From: Saccharomyces paradoxus
Lineage: Eukaryota; Ascomycota; Saccharomycetes; Saccharomycetales; Saccharomycetaceae
Reading direction: 5' to 3'
Length of the DNA: 64,000 bases
NCBI RefSeq assembly: GCF_002079055.1
Contig: NC_047488.1
Location: forward strand, 310,001-374,000
The position numbers were made by a program, and so were the translations under genes. Of this stretch, positions 10,918 through 21,308 are shown piece by piece. Below the pieces are notes generated by a model, which searched no databases, was not told the origin of the DNA, and was given only the letters and a program-made list of their open reading frames with translations. How positions within the stretch are numbered: position 1 is the stretch's first letter; every line of letters begins with the position of its first letter.

Positions 10918-11362
10918 CTTTTTCACGTTCGCTATCTTTTCTGTTTCTTTTACCATATACGAGTATATTCCTAATAAATGCAAATTATAAACACAATAGA
11001 CACCATTACACTATTTTCTCACTTTTTTTCTGGGGATATTGCCATTAATTATTATTTCCGTTTATTTCCTTCTATTAGGGCTTTAAAACACCGGGTAGGG
11101 CTGAATACTTTCAGGGGACTCGAACCCTAGTGGATGCCCTAAATAGATTGTTTACATATTTCCCCTTTGGGTATAATAGCATCTATATTGAAATTCAAAC
11201 AACTTCATTTAGTTTCAATTGAGAATTCGAGGACTCTCCCTTGGGATGGCGCCAGTCTATTTAATTATCTTCCAGGTTATTGTTGTTGATTTTTTGACCC
11301 AGAAGAGAAGAGATTACAAGATATACACAGACCTAAATAAAACTATAGCCATATAAAAACAA
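10918..11362. other. Divergent promoter region SCO1-CHS2
   Basis: 445 bases serving both genes. Besides the Mcm1-Fkh site it holds AT-rich stretches near 10990-11060 and 11330-11360. A 3'-ward CCGGGTAG at about 11091 resembles but does not match the Reb1 core. No RNA gene seen. Confidence 0.5.
11138..11155 (+). promoter_or_regulatory. Mcm1-Fkh (SFF-type) composite site in the CHS2 promoter
   Basis: CCTAAATAGA (11138-11147), a near match to the Mcm1 box CCYWWWNNGG, is directly followed by TTGTTTAC (11148-11155), the complement of the forkhead core GTAAACAA. This spacing is that of CLB2-cluster promoters bound by Mcm1-Fkh2-Ndd1, and CHS2 belongs to that G2/M cluster in S. cerevisiae. It lies about 208 bases before the CHS2 ATG. 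Confidence 0.65.
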
Positions 11363-14254
11363 ATGACGAGAAATCCATTCATGGTGGAACCCTCGAATGG
11401 GTCGCCTAACAGACGTGGTGCTTCAAACCTCTCAAAGTTTTATGCGAGCGCTAACAGTAACTCTCGGTGGGCCAACCCGAGTGAGGAGAGTTTGGAGGAT
11501 GGTTATGACCAATCGAACGTTTTCCAAGGCCTTCCGGCATCTCCTTCTAGAGCTGCGTTAAGATACTCCCCAGATCGTCGTCATAGAACTCAATTTTATC
11601 GCGATAGTGCACACAACTCCCCTGTTGCTCCTAACAGGTATGCTGCTAATCTACAAGAGTCTCCCAAAAGAGCAGGCGAAGCTGTTATACATCTGAGTGA
11701 GGGCAGTAACCTTTACGCTCACGGTAATGCCGATATACCGGTAGATCCCTACCACCTATCACCTCAGCAGCAACCTAGTAACAATCTGTTTGGGAGTGGC
11801 AGGTTATATTCTCAAAGCTCGAAATACACGATGTCTACTACTTCCACAACGGCACCCTCTCTCGCAGAAGCAGACGATGAAAAGGAAAAATACCTCACTT
11901 CGACCACTTCTTATGATGATCAGTCTACAATCTTCTCTGCAGACACTTTCAATGAAACTAAGTTCGAACTGAACCATCCGACGAGACAGCAGTATGTAAG
12001 ACGTGCCAATTCTGAGAGCAAAAGAAGAATGGTCTCAGACTTGCCTCCCCCAAGCAAGAAAAAGGCACTACTGAAACTAGACAACCCTATACCAAGAGGT
12101 TTGTTAGATACTTTGCCTCGGAGAAATTCTCCTGAGTTTACGGAAATGAGATACACAGCTTGCACTGTGGAACCTGACGATTTTCTGAGAGAAGGCTACA
12201 CTTTAAGATTTGCCGAGATGAACAGAGAATGTCAAATCGCCATTTGTATTACTATGTACAATGAAGATAAATATTCGCTGGCAAGAACTATCCATTCCAT
12301 CATGAAAAATGTTGCTCATCTTTGCAAGCGTGAAAAATCCCATGTCTGGGGCCCCAACGGCTGGAAAAAGGTCTCTGTTATTTTGATTAGTGACGGTAGA
12401 GCAAAAGTCAACCAGGGATCTCTTGACTACTTAGCTGCTCTGGGTGTTTACCAAGAAGATATGGCCAAGGCTTCTGTCAATGGTGATCCGGTCAAGGCGC
12501 ACATTTTTGAATTGACGACTCAGGTTTCTATCAATGCCGACCTGGATTACGTCTCAAAGGACATTGTCCCCGTGCAATTAGTCTTTTGTCTAAAGGAAGA
12601 AAACAAGAAAAAGATTAATTCCCATCGTTGGCTGTTCAATGCATTTTGTCCTGTCTTGCAACCTACTGTCGTTACTTTGGTTGATGTTGGTACACGTTTG
12701 AACAATACAGCAATTTACAGATTATGGAAGGTTTTTGATATGGATTCAAACGTGGCCGGCGCTGCAGGTCAGATTAAGACTATGAAGGGAAAGTGGGGAT
12801 TGAAGCTTTTCAATCCATTAGTTGCATCGCAAAATTTCGAATATAAGATTTCGAATATTTTAGATAAACCATTAGAAAGTGTTTTCGGTTATATCTCTGT
12901 TCTTCCTGGTGCCCTATCCGCATATAGATATAGAGCCTTGAAAAACCATGAAGATGGAACTGGTCCTCTTAGATCGTATTTTCTTGGTGAAACTCAAGAG
13001 GGCAGAGACCATGACGTCTTCACTGCAAACATGTACTTGGCTGAAGACAGAATTCTTTGTTGGGAATTGGTCGCCAAACGAGATGCAAAATGGGTTCTAA
13101 AATATGTTAAGGAAGCCACTGGTGAAACGGATGTCCCTGAAGACGTTTCCGAATTTATTTCCCAAAGAAGACGTTGGTTGAATGGTGCAATGTTTGCTGC
13201 AATTTATGCCCAATTACATTTCTATCAAATTTGGAAAACTAAACATTCTGTCGTGCGCAAGTTCTTCCTGCATGTTGAGTTTCTTTACCAATTTGTTCAA
13301 ATGCTTTTTTCCTGGTTTTCTATCGCAAATTTTGTCCTTACCTTTTACTATTTGGCAGGATCAATGAATTTGGTTATTAAACATGGTGAGGCCTTATTCA
13401 TTTTTTTCAAATATTTGATCTTTTGTGACTTGGCAAGTTTATTCATTATTTCCATGGGTAATAGACCTCAGGGCGCGAAACATTTATTCATTACTTCCAT
13501 GGTTATACTATCTATATGCGCCACATATTCTCTGATTTGCGGGTTTGTTTTTGCTTTCAAGTCATTGGCTTCTGGAACAGAATCACACAAGATATTTGTC
13601 GACATCGTTATTTCATTACTCTCCACCTATGGCCTCTACTTTTTCTCATCACTAATGTACCTAGATCCTTGGCACATGTTTACATCATCTATACAGTATT
13701 TTTTGACACTTCCCGCCTTTACATGTACCCTACAGATTTTTGCCTTTTGTAACACGCACGACGTTTCTTGGGGTACTAAAGGATCCACACAGGAATCAAA
13801 GCAATTATCCAAGGCCATTGTTGTTCAAGGACCAGATGGGAAACAGATTGTGGAAACAGACTGGCCTCAGGAAGTCGATAAGAAGTTTTTAGAAATAAAA
13901 AGCCGCTTGAAGGAACCGGAATTTGAAGAATCAAGCGGAAATGAAAAGCAATCCAAGAATGACTATTATAGAGATATAAGAACCAGAATTGTGATGATTT
14001 GGATGCTGTCAAATCTCATACTGATTATGTCTATTATTCAAGTCTTCACTCCACAAGATACTGACAATGGTTATTTGATCTTTATTTTATGGTCTGTGGC
14101 TGCTTTAGCTGCCTTTAGAGTGGTTGGTTCTATGGCCTTCTTGTTCATGAAATATTTGCGCATAATAGTAAGCTACAGAAATAAAGTGGAAGGCAGCGGC
14201 TCTTGGGAAGTTTCCAAATTAGACTTATCAAACGTTTTCCACAAAAAGGGCTAG
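11363..14254 (+). CDS. CHS2: Chitin synthase II, Chs2
   Basis: Membrane GT2 enzyme that polymerises UDP-GlcNAc into the chitin of the primary septum at cytokinesis. 963 residues, as in S. cerevisiae. The N-terminal 220 residues are Ser/Pro/Asn-rich with SP sites (SPNRR, SPSRAA, SPDRR, SPKR) of the kind phosphorylated by Cdk1 to hold Chs2 in the ER until mitotic exit. The catalytic region carries the EDR motif at 561-563 (D562 catalytic base) and QRRRW at 601-605. Transmembrane segments follow from about 630 ([27 protein letters not shown]) and a final group lies near 880-945. The promoter has an Mcm1-Fkh type site. Start is the only plausible upstream ATG; all catalytic motifs are intact. Confidence 0.98.
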   Translation: MTRNPFMVEPSNGSPNRRGASNLSKFYASANSNSRWANPSEESLEDGYDQSNVFQGLPASPSRAALRYSPDRRHRTQFYRDSAHNSPVAPNRYAANLQESPKRAGEAVIHLSEGSNLYAHGNADIPVDPYHLSPQQQPSNNLFGSGRLYSQSSKYTMSTTSTTAPSLAEADDEKEKYLTSTTSYDDQSTIFSADTFNETKFELNHPTRQQYVRRANSESKRRMVSDLPPPSKKKALLKLDNPIPRGLLDTLPRRNSPEFTEMRYTACTVEPDDFLREGYTLRFAEMNRECQIAICITMYNEDKYSLARTIHSIMKNVAHLCKREKSHVWGPNGWKKVSVILISDGRAKVNQGSLDYLAALGVYQEDMAKASVNGDPVKAHIFELTTQVSINADLDYVSKDIVPVQLVFCLKEENKKKINSHRWLFNAFCPVLQPTVVTLVDVGTRLNNTAIYRLWKVFDMDSNVAGAAGQIKTMKGKWGLKLFNPLVASQNFEYKISNILDKPLESVFGYISVLPGALSAYRYRALKNHEDGTGPLRSYFLGETQEGRDHDVFTANMYLAEDRILCWELVAKRDAKWVLKYVKEATGETDVPEDVSEFISQRRRWLNGAMFAAIYAQLHFYQIWKTKHSVVRKFFLHVEFLYQFVQMLFSWFSIANFVLTFYYLAGSMNLVIKHGEALFIFFKYLIFCDLASLFIISMGNRPQGAKHLFITSMVILSICATYSLICGFVFAFKSLASGTESHKIFVDIVISLLSTYGLYFFSSLMYLDPWHMFTSSIQYFLTLPAFTCTLQIFAFCNTHDVSWGTKGSTQESKQLSKAIVVQGPDGKQIVETDWPQEVDKKFLEIKSRLKEPEFEESSGNEKQSKNDYYRDIRTRIVMIWMLSNLILIMSIIQVFTPQDTDNGYLIFILWSVAALAAFRVVGSMAFLFMKYLRIIVSYRNKVEGSGSWEVSKLDLSNVFHKKG

Positions 14255-15022
14255 CGCAAGCCATTATTTGCCAGCTCATTATTCTAATTCCTACCTTTTT
14301 CTCGTCCTTTTTAGAAAATGTACCGTTTACGATAAACCATTCTACTCCAGGATACTTTCGACATTTCTCTTCTAGACTTTTTTATATATAATATACATAT
14401 TTCAATACCAAGTGTAATGTAGCATAACATAATCTTCTTTCTTTTCACTTCGAGGCCTTGCTTTCCTTTTTTAGAAAGTTGTGCCACAGTAATTAGTGAC
14501 GCTAATGTTTTCTAGCATTTTTTTTAGTCTAAACTAAAACTTTAAAAGTACAGAAGTTTTTCGAGTAATAAGACATCTTTCCGAGGGTGCTATCAAAAGT
14601 TTGTTAAGGAGAATAAACTCCTATTTTACGTAAGTCCTTATGTGGAGAGCGTCACCATTTTATTACACCTCGCAGATATCAAAACACAGAGTAGTTCTCG
14701 ACAAGACAAAAAAAGATACATGATCAAGAGTAGTGGCGTTAATTAGAAAACATATGACAAGTGTAGACTATAGTGGCCAATTCAATATTTGACGAGTATA
14801 CAGTAGTTCTTTATCACGTGATAGAGAACCAATGAGCGGCGAGCGACTGCGCGAGGCACCCGGCCCGCAATAAAGATTAAGGACAGGTCCCGAAGGGAGA
14901 TGCTTAGTTGATTATCATTCAGTTAAAAAAGACAAAGAAGAAGTTATAGATACTGAACCGCCGTGGTGATTTTAAGTGGAACAATTGAGGACGAGCTGTA
15001 ACCAGTATTTTATTCAGTAATC
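14255..15022. other. Intergenic region CHS2-ATP3 with Cbf1 and CCAAT motifs
   Basis: 768 bases. A palindromic E box TCACGTGA (14814-14821, Cbf1 type) is followed 8 bases later by CCAAT (14829-14833, Hap2/3/4/5 type), about 200 bases upstream of ATP3. Both fit a nuclear gene for mitochondrial ATP synthase, where Hap and Cbf1 sites are common; actual binding is inferred. The left part is the CHS2 3' end. No tRNA or snoRNA signature was seen. Confidence 0.55.
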
Positions 15023-15958
15023 ATGTTGTCAAGAATTGTATCTAGCAATGCAACACGCTCCGTGATGTGCCACCAAGCCCAAGTGGGCATTCTTTACAAG
15101 ACTAACCCAGTGAGAACTTACGCTACTTTGAAAGAAGTGGAAATGCGTTTGAAATCCATCAAGAATATTGAGAAGATCACGAAGACTATGAAGATTGTTG
15201 CATCTACAAGATTGAGTAAAGCTGAAAAGGCTAAAATCTCCGCAAAGAAGATGGACGAAGCTGAGCAGTTGTTTTACAAGAACGCCGAAACCAAAAATTT
15301 GGATGTCGAGGCTACAGAAGCAGGTGCTCCTAGAGAATTGATCGTTGCTATTACCTCGGATAAGGGATTGTGTGGTTCCATCCACTCCCAATTGGCTAAA
15401 GCTGTGAGAAGACATTTGAACAATCAACCAAACGCCGATATAGTCACCATTGGTGATAAGATTAAGATGCAACTATTGAGAACCCATCCTGACAACATCA
15501 AATTGTCTATCAATGGTATTGGTAAAGATGCCCCAACTTTTCTAGAATCTGCTTTGATTGCTGATAAGTTATTGAATGTCATGAAAGCCGGCACCTATCC
15601 AAAGATTTCCATTTTCTACAATGACCCAGTGTCTTCCATATCTTTTGAACCTTCTGAAAAACCGATCTTTAACGCCAAGACCATTGAACAGTCCCCATCG
15701 TTCGGTAAATTCGAAATCGACACGGACGCAAACGTTCCAAGAGATTTGTTTGAATACACTTTGGCTAACCAAATGTTGACAGCAATGGCTCAAGGTTATG
15801 CTGCTGAAATCTCTGCCAGAAGAAACGCTATGGACAACGCCTCCAAGAACGCTGGTGACATGATCAACCGTTACTCTATCTTGTATAACAGAACAAGACA
15901 AGCCGTTATCACTAATGAATTGGTTGATATTATTACTGGTGCTTCCTCTTTGGGATGA
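15023..15958 (+). CDS. ATP3: F1-ATP synthase gamma subunit, mitochondrial
   Basis: Rotor shaft of the mitochondrial F1 sector. 311 residues. The first ~33 residues form a basic presequence lacking acidic residues (MLSRIVSSNATRSVMCHQ). The mature protein begins near YATLKEVEMRLKSIKNIEKITKTMKIVAS, the long N-terminal coiled-coil helix, and the C-terminal helix contains the family signature ITNELVDIITGASSLG preceded by YSILYNRTRQA. The central Rossmann-like part includes ITSDKGLCGSIHSQ. Length and ends are intact. Highly biased codons suggest high expression. Confidence 0.98.
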   Translation: MLSRIVSSNATRSVMCHQAQVGILYKTNPVRTYATLKEVEMRLKSIKNIEKITKTMKIVASTRLSKAEKAKISAKKMDEAEQLFYKNAETKNLDVEATEAGAPRELIVAITSDKGLCGSIHSQLAKAVRRHLNNQPNADIVTIGDKIKMQLLRTHPDNIKLSINGIGKDAPTFLESALIADKLLNVMKAGTYPKISIFYNDPVSSISFEPSEKPIFNAKTIEQSPSFGKFEIDTDANVPRDLFEYTLANQMLTAMAQGYAAEISARRNAMDNASKNAGDMINRYSILYNRTRQAVITNELVDIITGASSLG

Positions 15959-16405
15959 TAGAAAAATCTCCCTGCATTGCCTCTTTATTTGACGTTGTTT
16001 TTGTAGAACATGAAACGAATTTTGACTTGATGAGACAAAGTACATATCCTAAGAAAAACCTTAAATAAAAAAGAAAAGATAATAAATACTAAACACTACT
16101 ATATATTCAGGTAAAATACAAAAATTATAACATTTTTAAAACGTTTTTCTTGAAAGTTCTTCTCGCTTTGGTGTTTTTCCCATTTTAGGTTATAATGGTT
16201 TCATGTATGTGTCAGTTGAAAATATGGCTAATGTACAAATGAAACGGGTTGAGAAAATGGAAACGATATATAGCCTTGTTGAAAGGAAAAAGGCAGTAGT
16301 ATATATTTGTAGAATGCCTATCAACTGTTTTTTGTATCTTAGTTTCTTGATTGTCATTTTCTAAAAGAAACAACAAAAAACAAACAAGCAAAACAGAAGA
16401 AAAAA
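15959..16405. promoter_or_regulatory. FIG1 promoter region with pheromone response elements
   Basis: 447 bases between ATP3 and FIG1. Sequences matching the Ste12 pheromone response element TGAAAC occur in both directions: ATGAAACG at 16239-16246 (plus) and GGTTTCAT at 16197-16204 (minus). They lie 160-210 bases before the FIG1 ATG. FIG1 is strongly pheromone-induced in S. cerevisiae. TATATA occurs near 16267 and 16301. Confidence 0.5.
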
Positions 16406-17302
16406 ATGGTCGCTATCTCAATGATTTGGTTTTTCACCAAACGTATGCCTAGGATATTTGCATTAGCCTTTAATTTAATTTCAATATTTCTTTTGATTTT
16501 TCTCCTAATCGGCTGCTACAATCCGTCAAATCAATCAACCTTTTTAGTCAAGTACAAATTTGATGATAACTCACCGTTTTATTCGATCATAGAAAAATCG
16601 TATGAAAAATCCAACACGACCATAGGCCTAGAGGAAGTCATTATAAGATCTGGTTACATGGGTGTTTGTATTGATAATATTCCCTCTCAGTATAGCTCAT
16701 ACAATAATATGACTACATTCTCCAATTCAATTTGTTATGCAAGAAAGAATTTAAGCTCGGTTCCCTTGTATAGAGATTTGGAGATTCAGCTCTCAAATAT
16801 TGCATCTTCCAGTTCCAAAACCCAGTCAAGCGTTGTCCTGAACATTTTGAAGTTGGCCCAACTAACTTCGGTTAATGTTATACATCCATACGTTTTAATG
16901 ACGACAGTAATTTTGACAATTCTAATGTTTTTATTTATTCTATACGTAACTGTCCCTAAGCTACCATTCAAACTAGCTGTCAATAGATTTCTGTTGTTGC
17001 TAAGTCCAACGATAGTTTTGACATGGGGGATTGGTGCCATGTGGACTCATGTTGGTATAAATGCCAGTTATAGATTAGTCCCGTCGTCAAGCATGAATAT
17101 AATCACTGTCAAGAAAGGTAAAAAGGCAGCAACAATGGCATGGTTTAGCTTTGCATTCCTACTTTTAGATAGCGTGATTTTATGGTTAATATTTTTGAGA
17201 GATAGGAAAAGCTTGAAAGAGGAAATTGATAATGTCCCATGTGCGCAGGGTAGATACAACAACTACTCTTCAGATTCATCCACATTGCACTCCAAAGTGT
17301 AG
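16406..17302 (+). CDS. FIG1: Fig1, pheromone-induced membrane protein of cell fusion
   Basis: Integral membrane protein of the low-affinity Ca2+ influx system, needed for efficient mating and cell fusion. 298 residues, normal length. Four hydrophobic segments: about 12-35 (IFALAFNLISIFLLIFLLIG), 163-183 (VLMTTVILTILMFLFILYVTV), 193-214 and 246-265. The first extracellular loop (about 36-160) carries several N-X-S/T sites (NQST, NTT, NMTT, NLSS) and two cysteines, the claudin-like topology of the Fig1 family. The C-terminal tail is short and Ser-rich. It has its own promoter with pheromone elements. Confidence 0.96.
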   Translation: MVAISMIWFFTKRMPRIFALAFNLISIFLLIFLLIGCYNPSNQSTFLVKYKFDDNSPFYSIIEKSYEKSNTTIGLEEVIIRSGYMGVCIDNIPSQYSSYNNMTTFSNSICYARKNLSSVPLYRDLEIQLSNIASSSSKTQSSVVLNILKLAQLTSVNVIHPYVLMTTVILTILMFLFILYVTVPKLPFKLAVNRFLLLLSPTIVLTWGIGAMWTHVGINASYRLVPSSSMNIITVKKGKKAATMAWFSFAFLLLDSVILWLIFLRDRKSLKEEIDNVPCAQGRYNNYSSDSSTLHSKV

Positions 17303-17699
17303 TTTTTTCCCACAAAGGCGCATATAACTTTTAACTAGATATTTCTGTATGTTAAGACTTAAGAAAAGGAGAAAGGATTCATATAGTTAGACACAGAAAT
17401 AACAAAATGTGATAGCATGTAAAACTATTTAGTGTTCGGTAATCAAGCAATAAGATAAAAAAAAGTGCCAACTTAAGCTCGAACTGTTACTGTATATTTT
17501 ATTTACTGTCACCTTGATGAACGACTAAAGAGATAGAGAGCGGGTTTTTCGCAAAATGGAACAAAGCTGCAGGAATTTTTCATAAATACTAATATTAGAG
17601 CAAAAAAATAAAGTACCTTAAAGTCTTAAACAGAATCGAGGAATCCAAGTTATTCAAATATAATACTGCTCAACTATTAATAGGCTGCAAAGAGTGACC
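17303..17699. other. Intergenic region FIG1-FAT1
   Basis: 397 bases, AT-rich, holding the FIG1 3' end and the FAT1 promoter. TATAT runs occur near 17493. No RNA gene or well-matched regulator site was recognised. Confidence 0.4.
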
Positions 17700-19709
17700 A
17701 TGTCCCCCATACAGGTTGTTGTCTTTGTCTTATCAAGGATTTTCCTGCTATTCTTTAGGCTAATTAAGATAATTATAACCCCTATCCAGAAGCCGCTAGG
17801 TTACCTATTTGGTGATTATTTTAAAGAATTAGATCGTAGATATGGATTCAAGGAGGACTGGTATATTATCCCTTACTTTTTGAAAAGCGTGTTTTGTTAT
17901 ATCATTGATGTGAGAAGGCATAGATTTCAAAACTGGTATTTATTTATTAAACAGGTCCAGCAAAATGGTGACCATTTAGCTATTAGTTACACCCGTCCCA
18001 TGGCTGAAAAAGGAGAATTTCAACTCGAAACGTTTACGTATACTGAAACTTATGACATAGTGCTGAGATTGTCTCATATCTTGCATGTCGATTATAATGT
18101 CCAGGCCGGTGACTACGTGGCAATCGATTGTACCAATAAGCCTCTTTTCGTATTTTTATGGCTTTCTTTGTGGAACATTGGCGCTATTCCAGCTTTCTTA
18201 AACTATAATACTAAGGGCACTCCGTTGGTTCACTCTTTAAAGATCTCCAATATTACGCAGGTATTCATTGACCCTGACGCCAGTGATCCGATCAGAGAAT
18301 CTGAAGAAGAAATCAAAAATGCACTTCCCAATGTTAAATTAAACTATCTTGAGGAACAAGATTTAATGCATGAACTTTTAAATTCGCGATCACCGGAATT
18401 CTTGCAACAAGACAAAATTAGAACACCATTAGGTTTGACCGATTTCAAACCCTCCATGTTAATTTATACGTCTGGAACCACGGGCTTACCTAAATCAGCT
18501 ATTATGTCTTGGAGAAAATCTTCGGTAGGTTGCCAAGTTTTCGGTCATGTTTTACATATGACTAATGAAAGCACTGTTTTCACAGCAATGCCTCTGTTCC
18601 ATTCCACTGCCGCCTTATTAGGTGCATGCGCCATTCTGTCCCACGGTGGTTGCCTTGCGTTATCGCATAAGTTTTCTGCCAGTACATTTTGGAAGCAAGT
18701 TTATTTAACAGGAGCTACGCACATTCAATATGTCGGAGAAGTCTGTAGGTACCTCTTACACACTCCGATTTCCAAGTATGAAAAGATGCATAAGGTGAAG
18801 GTTGCTTATGGTAACGGGCTGAGACCTGACATTTGGCAGGATTTTAGAAGAAGGTTCAATATAGAAGTTATTGGTGAATTCTATGCCGCAACCGAAGCTC
18901 CTTTTGCTACAACCACTTTCCAGAAAGGCGACTTTGGAGTTGGTGCATGTAGGAACTATGGTTCTGTCATTCAATGGTTTCTGTCATTCCAACAAACATT
19001 GGTGAGGATGGATCCAAATGACGATTCTGTTATATATAGAAATTCTAAGGGTTTCTGTGAAGTGGCCCCCGTTGGCGAACCAGGTGAAATGTTAATGAGA
19101 ATCTTTTTCCCTAAAAAACCAGAAACTTCTTTCCAAGGTTATCTTGGTAATGCGAAGGAAACAAAGTCCAAGGTTGTGAGGGATGTTTTCAGGCGTGGCG
19201 ATGCTTGGTATAGATGTGGGGATTTATTAAAAGCGGACGAATATGGATTGTGGTATTTTCTTGATAGAATGGGTGATACGTTCAGATGGAAATCTGAAAA
19301 CGTTTCCACTACTGAAGTAGAAGATCAGTTGACGGCTAGTAACAAAGAACAATATGCACAAGTTCTTGTTGTTGGTATTAAGGTACCTAAATATGAGGGT
19401 AGAGCTGGTTTTGCGGTTATTAAATTAAGTGACAACTCTCTTGACATCCCTGCCAAGACTAAATTATTAAATGATTCCTTGGCCCGGTTAAATCTACCGT
19501 CTTATGCTATGCCTTTATTTGTTAAATTTGTCGATGAAATCAAAATGACTGATAACCATAAGATTTTGAAGAAGGTTTATAGAGAGCAAAAATTACCGAA
19601 GGGTTTGGATGGTAATGACACCATTTTCTGGCTCAAGAATTATAAGCGTTACGAAGTTTTAACCGCTGCTGATTGGGAAGCTATCGATTCTCAAACAATT
19701 AAATTATGA
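17700..19709 (+). CDS. FAT1: Very long chain acyl-CoA synthetase and fatty acid transporter Fat1
   Basis: FATP-family protein of ER, lipid droplet and plasma membrane that takes up long-chain fatty acids and activates very long chain fatty acids with CoA and ATP. The AMP-binding motif YTSGTTGLPKSA lies at about residue 256; FATP/VLACS signatures follow (YVGEVCRYLL, and YRCGDLL with FLDRMGDTFRWKSENVSTTEV). An N-terminal membrane segment is formed by VVVFVLSRIFLLFFRLIKIII. I chose the second ATG (MSPIQ, 669 residues) because it matches the S. cerevisiae start; the frame also allows a start two codons upstream at 17694. The C terminus ends TIKL, intact. Convergent with CST26. Confidence 0.97.
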   Translation: MSPIQVVVFVLSRIFLLFFRLIKIIITPIQKPLGYLFGDYFKELDRRYGFKEDWYIIPYFLKSVFCYIIDVRRHRFQNWYLFIKQVQQNGDHLAISYTRPMAEKGEFQLETFTYTETYDIVLRLSHILHVDYNVQAGDYVAIDCTNKPLFVFLWLSLWNIGAIPAFLNYNTKGTPLVHSLKISNITQVFIDPDASDPIRESEEEIKNALPNVKLNYLEEQDLMHELLNSRSPEFLQQDKIRTPLGLTDFKPSMLIYTSGTTGLPKSAIMSWRKSSVGCQVFGHVLHMTNESTVFTAMPLFHSTAALLGACAILSHGGCLALSHKFSASTFWKQVYLTGATHIQYVGEVCRYLLHTPISKYEKMHKVKVAYGNGLRPDIWQDFRRRFNIEVIGEFYAATEAPFATTTFQKGDFGVGACRNYGSVIQWFLSFQQTLVRMDPNDDSVIYRNSKGFCEVAPVGEPGEMLMRIFFPKKPETSFQGYLGNAKETKSKVVRDVFRRGDAWYRCGDLLKADEYGLWYFLDRMGDTFRWKSENVSTTEVEDQLTASNKEQYAQVLVVGIKVPKYEGRAGFAVIKLSDNSLDIPAKTKLLNDSLARLNLPSYAMPLFVKFVDEIKMTDNHKILKKVYREQKLPKGLDGNDTIFWLKNYKRYEVLTAADWEAIDSQTIKL

Positions 19710-19850
19710 TTTGATGTTCTTGGATTGGATACGGTATTTTTCTTCACAAGAAAGTACGTATGCAAGCGCAATATTGATAAAGAAAGGAACAAAAGTTTTA
19801 TATCTATCTATATATGTACGTAAAAATATACGGAAAAGAGTATTTAAATT

Positions 19851-21044
19851 TTAAAAAAAAAAACAATAGAGTTTATAAACCAACCAAATTATTGTTAAAG
19901 CTGGTAGTATTAGCACCTCGGTTAATTCGATACGATTGATTTTGAAGCTATCGGTAACCGAATGGTTTGTTTCTAGATCACTTACAAATGATCCTGTGGA
20001 ATAATATCTTTCCATTAAAGCATCCTTCTCACTCCAAATTTTGTACAGCCATTCCGAAAATTCATGTTCGTCTTCTAAGGGGATATCTTTGACATCAAAT
20101 GCTCTGATATGAATGTCGACTAACTTCGGGTATCTTCCTTCTAAAAATATGCTCTTCAACCCGTATATCAGCTCCCCATATTCTTCTTGCTTCACACCGG
20201 AGTAGCCAATCGTAATATCATAAAGATTTTCAATACTTGGCTTCAACTTTTGTAGCGAGTATCTCAACCCTGTAGAATGAGGTAATAGTACATTTTTAAA
20301 CGGCTTTTTCTCTATTTTGGCAGCGTATTTAGCACTCTTTTGCCGGGTGTCAGCGCTGAGATTTGTACCTTCAGGGAAGAGGATGAGATTATACGGCCAA
20401 TGGATTTGTTCTGGATCAATAACCTCTGGGTTCCATATGCTCTCGCCTTCCTCACTTATGCGCTCAGGCGACTTCCCAGCAAGTGAGCCGACACCCCTTG
20501 CATTCGAATCAAGGCCAGCAAGGCTATTGCTTAGGGTTATTTTATCTTGAGCCCACTTTCTACTCATAAAAATGAAATTATAATTTCTCATACCGAAACC
20601 CAGAATAGGAATAGATGCCAACGATTTTTTTAGGATGATGAACACGTTAGCCCCTAAGTTCGATGTATATGCTAACCACCATAAAAATATCCAATCCGTG
20701 TAGATTTGGTGATTACAAATAGTCACAGAATTGGATTTCAAATGAGATAAAATTCTATTCTTCTTTAAGTCTTTATAAAAAGTACCTTTGGGAACACTGG
20801 AATTTTCAGTAGTGATTCTCACAGCAGATGGTGCGACCACATGCAGAATGGATGATACTAAGACAATAAATAGTCTTTTGGTTTTATTAAGACCGATTTG
20901 TTTCCTTACATTATTTCTACAGTAAATAGTCTTATAGGTAAGTTGGAGAAACAAAAGAATAAGACATCCCTGGAAGAAAATCAATAGAGAAATACCTGGG
21001 ACGACAACTTCTCTAACTTTATGGGTTATTTTTTGATGCAGCAT
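19851..21044 (-). CDS. CST26: Cst26, acyltransferase for phosphatidylinositol remodelling
   Basis: Membrane acyltransferase (also PSI1) that puts stearate on the sn-1 position of phosphatidylinositol. 397 residues. PlsC-family motifs are intact: block I NHQIYTD (111-117, catalytic H112 and D117) and block III FPEGTN (223-228). Membrane segments: about 14-36 (VPGISLLIFFQGCLILLFLQ), 58-73 and the extreme C terminus (VLILPALTIIWLVYKLYCFFF). A poly(A)-rich stretch directly follows the stop, between the two convergent genes FAT1 and CST26 (141-base gap). S. cerevisiae has the same order. Confidence 0.95.
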   Translation of the reverse strand: MLHQKITHKVREVVVPGISLLIFFQGCLILLFLQLTYKTIYCRNNVRKQIGLNKTKRLFIVLVSSILHVVAPSAVRITTENSSVPKGTFYKDLKKNRILSHLKSNSVTICNHQIYTDWIFLWWLAYTSNLGANVFIILKKSLASIPILGFGMRNYNFIFMSRKWAQDKITLSNSLAGLDSNARGVGSLAGKSPERISEEGESIWNPEVIDPEQIHWPYNLILFPEGTNLSADTRQKSAKYAAKIEKKPFKNVLLPHSTGLRYSLQKLKPSIENLYDITIGYSGVKQEEYGELIYGLKSIFLEGRYPKLVDIHIRAFDVKDIPLEDEHEFSEWLYKIWSEKDALMERYYSTGSFVSDLETNHSVTDSFKINRIELTEVLILPALTIIWLVYKLYCFFF

Positions 21045-21308
21045 CAGCTTTTGTGCCCTCGCTAGTAATTTTAATACCAGTGGACCTTAATAAATCCTTT
21101 CCTTTTGTTGGCCACCGTTCATTAGAACTTTCGCGTTTATATTTCTTTTTCTGATGAGTTTTTCGCCTCTTGAGAAGTTGAGCATTATTGATATTACTTT
21201 TAGTACAACAACAATATACTATAAACTAAAGTAAACTATATATGCATCGCCCGATGAAAGTCAAGAATGGGAAGCTTTGTACTTCCTTTTTTTTTTTTGC
21301 CATTATGA

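Noticed and set aside
15029-16045. Two long minus-strand ORFs antisense to ATP3 (147 and 158 codons)
   Set aside because: Shadows caused by codon bias of ATP3, which is an unmistakable gene on the other strand.
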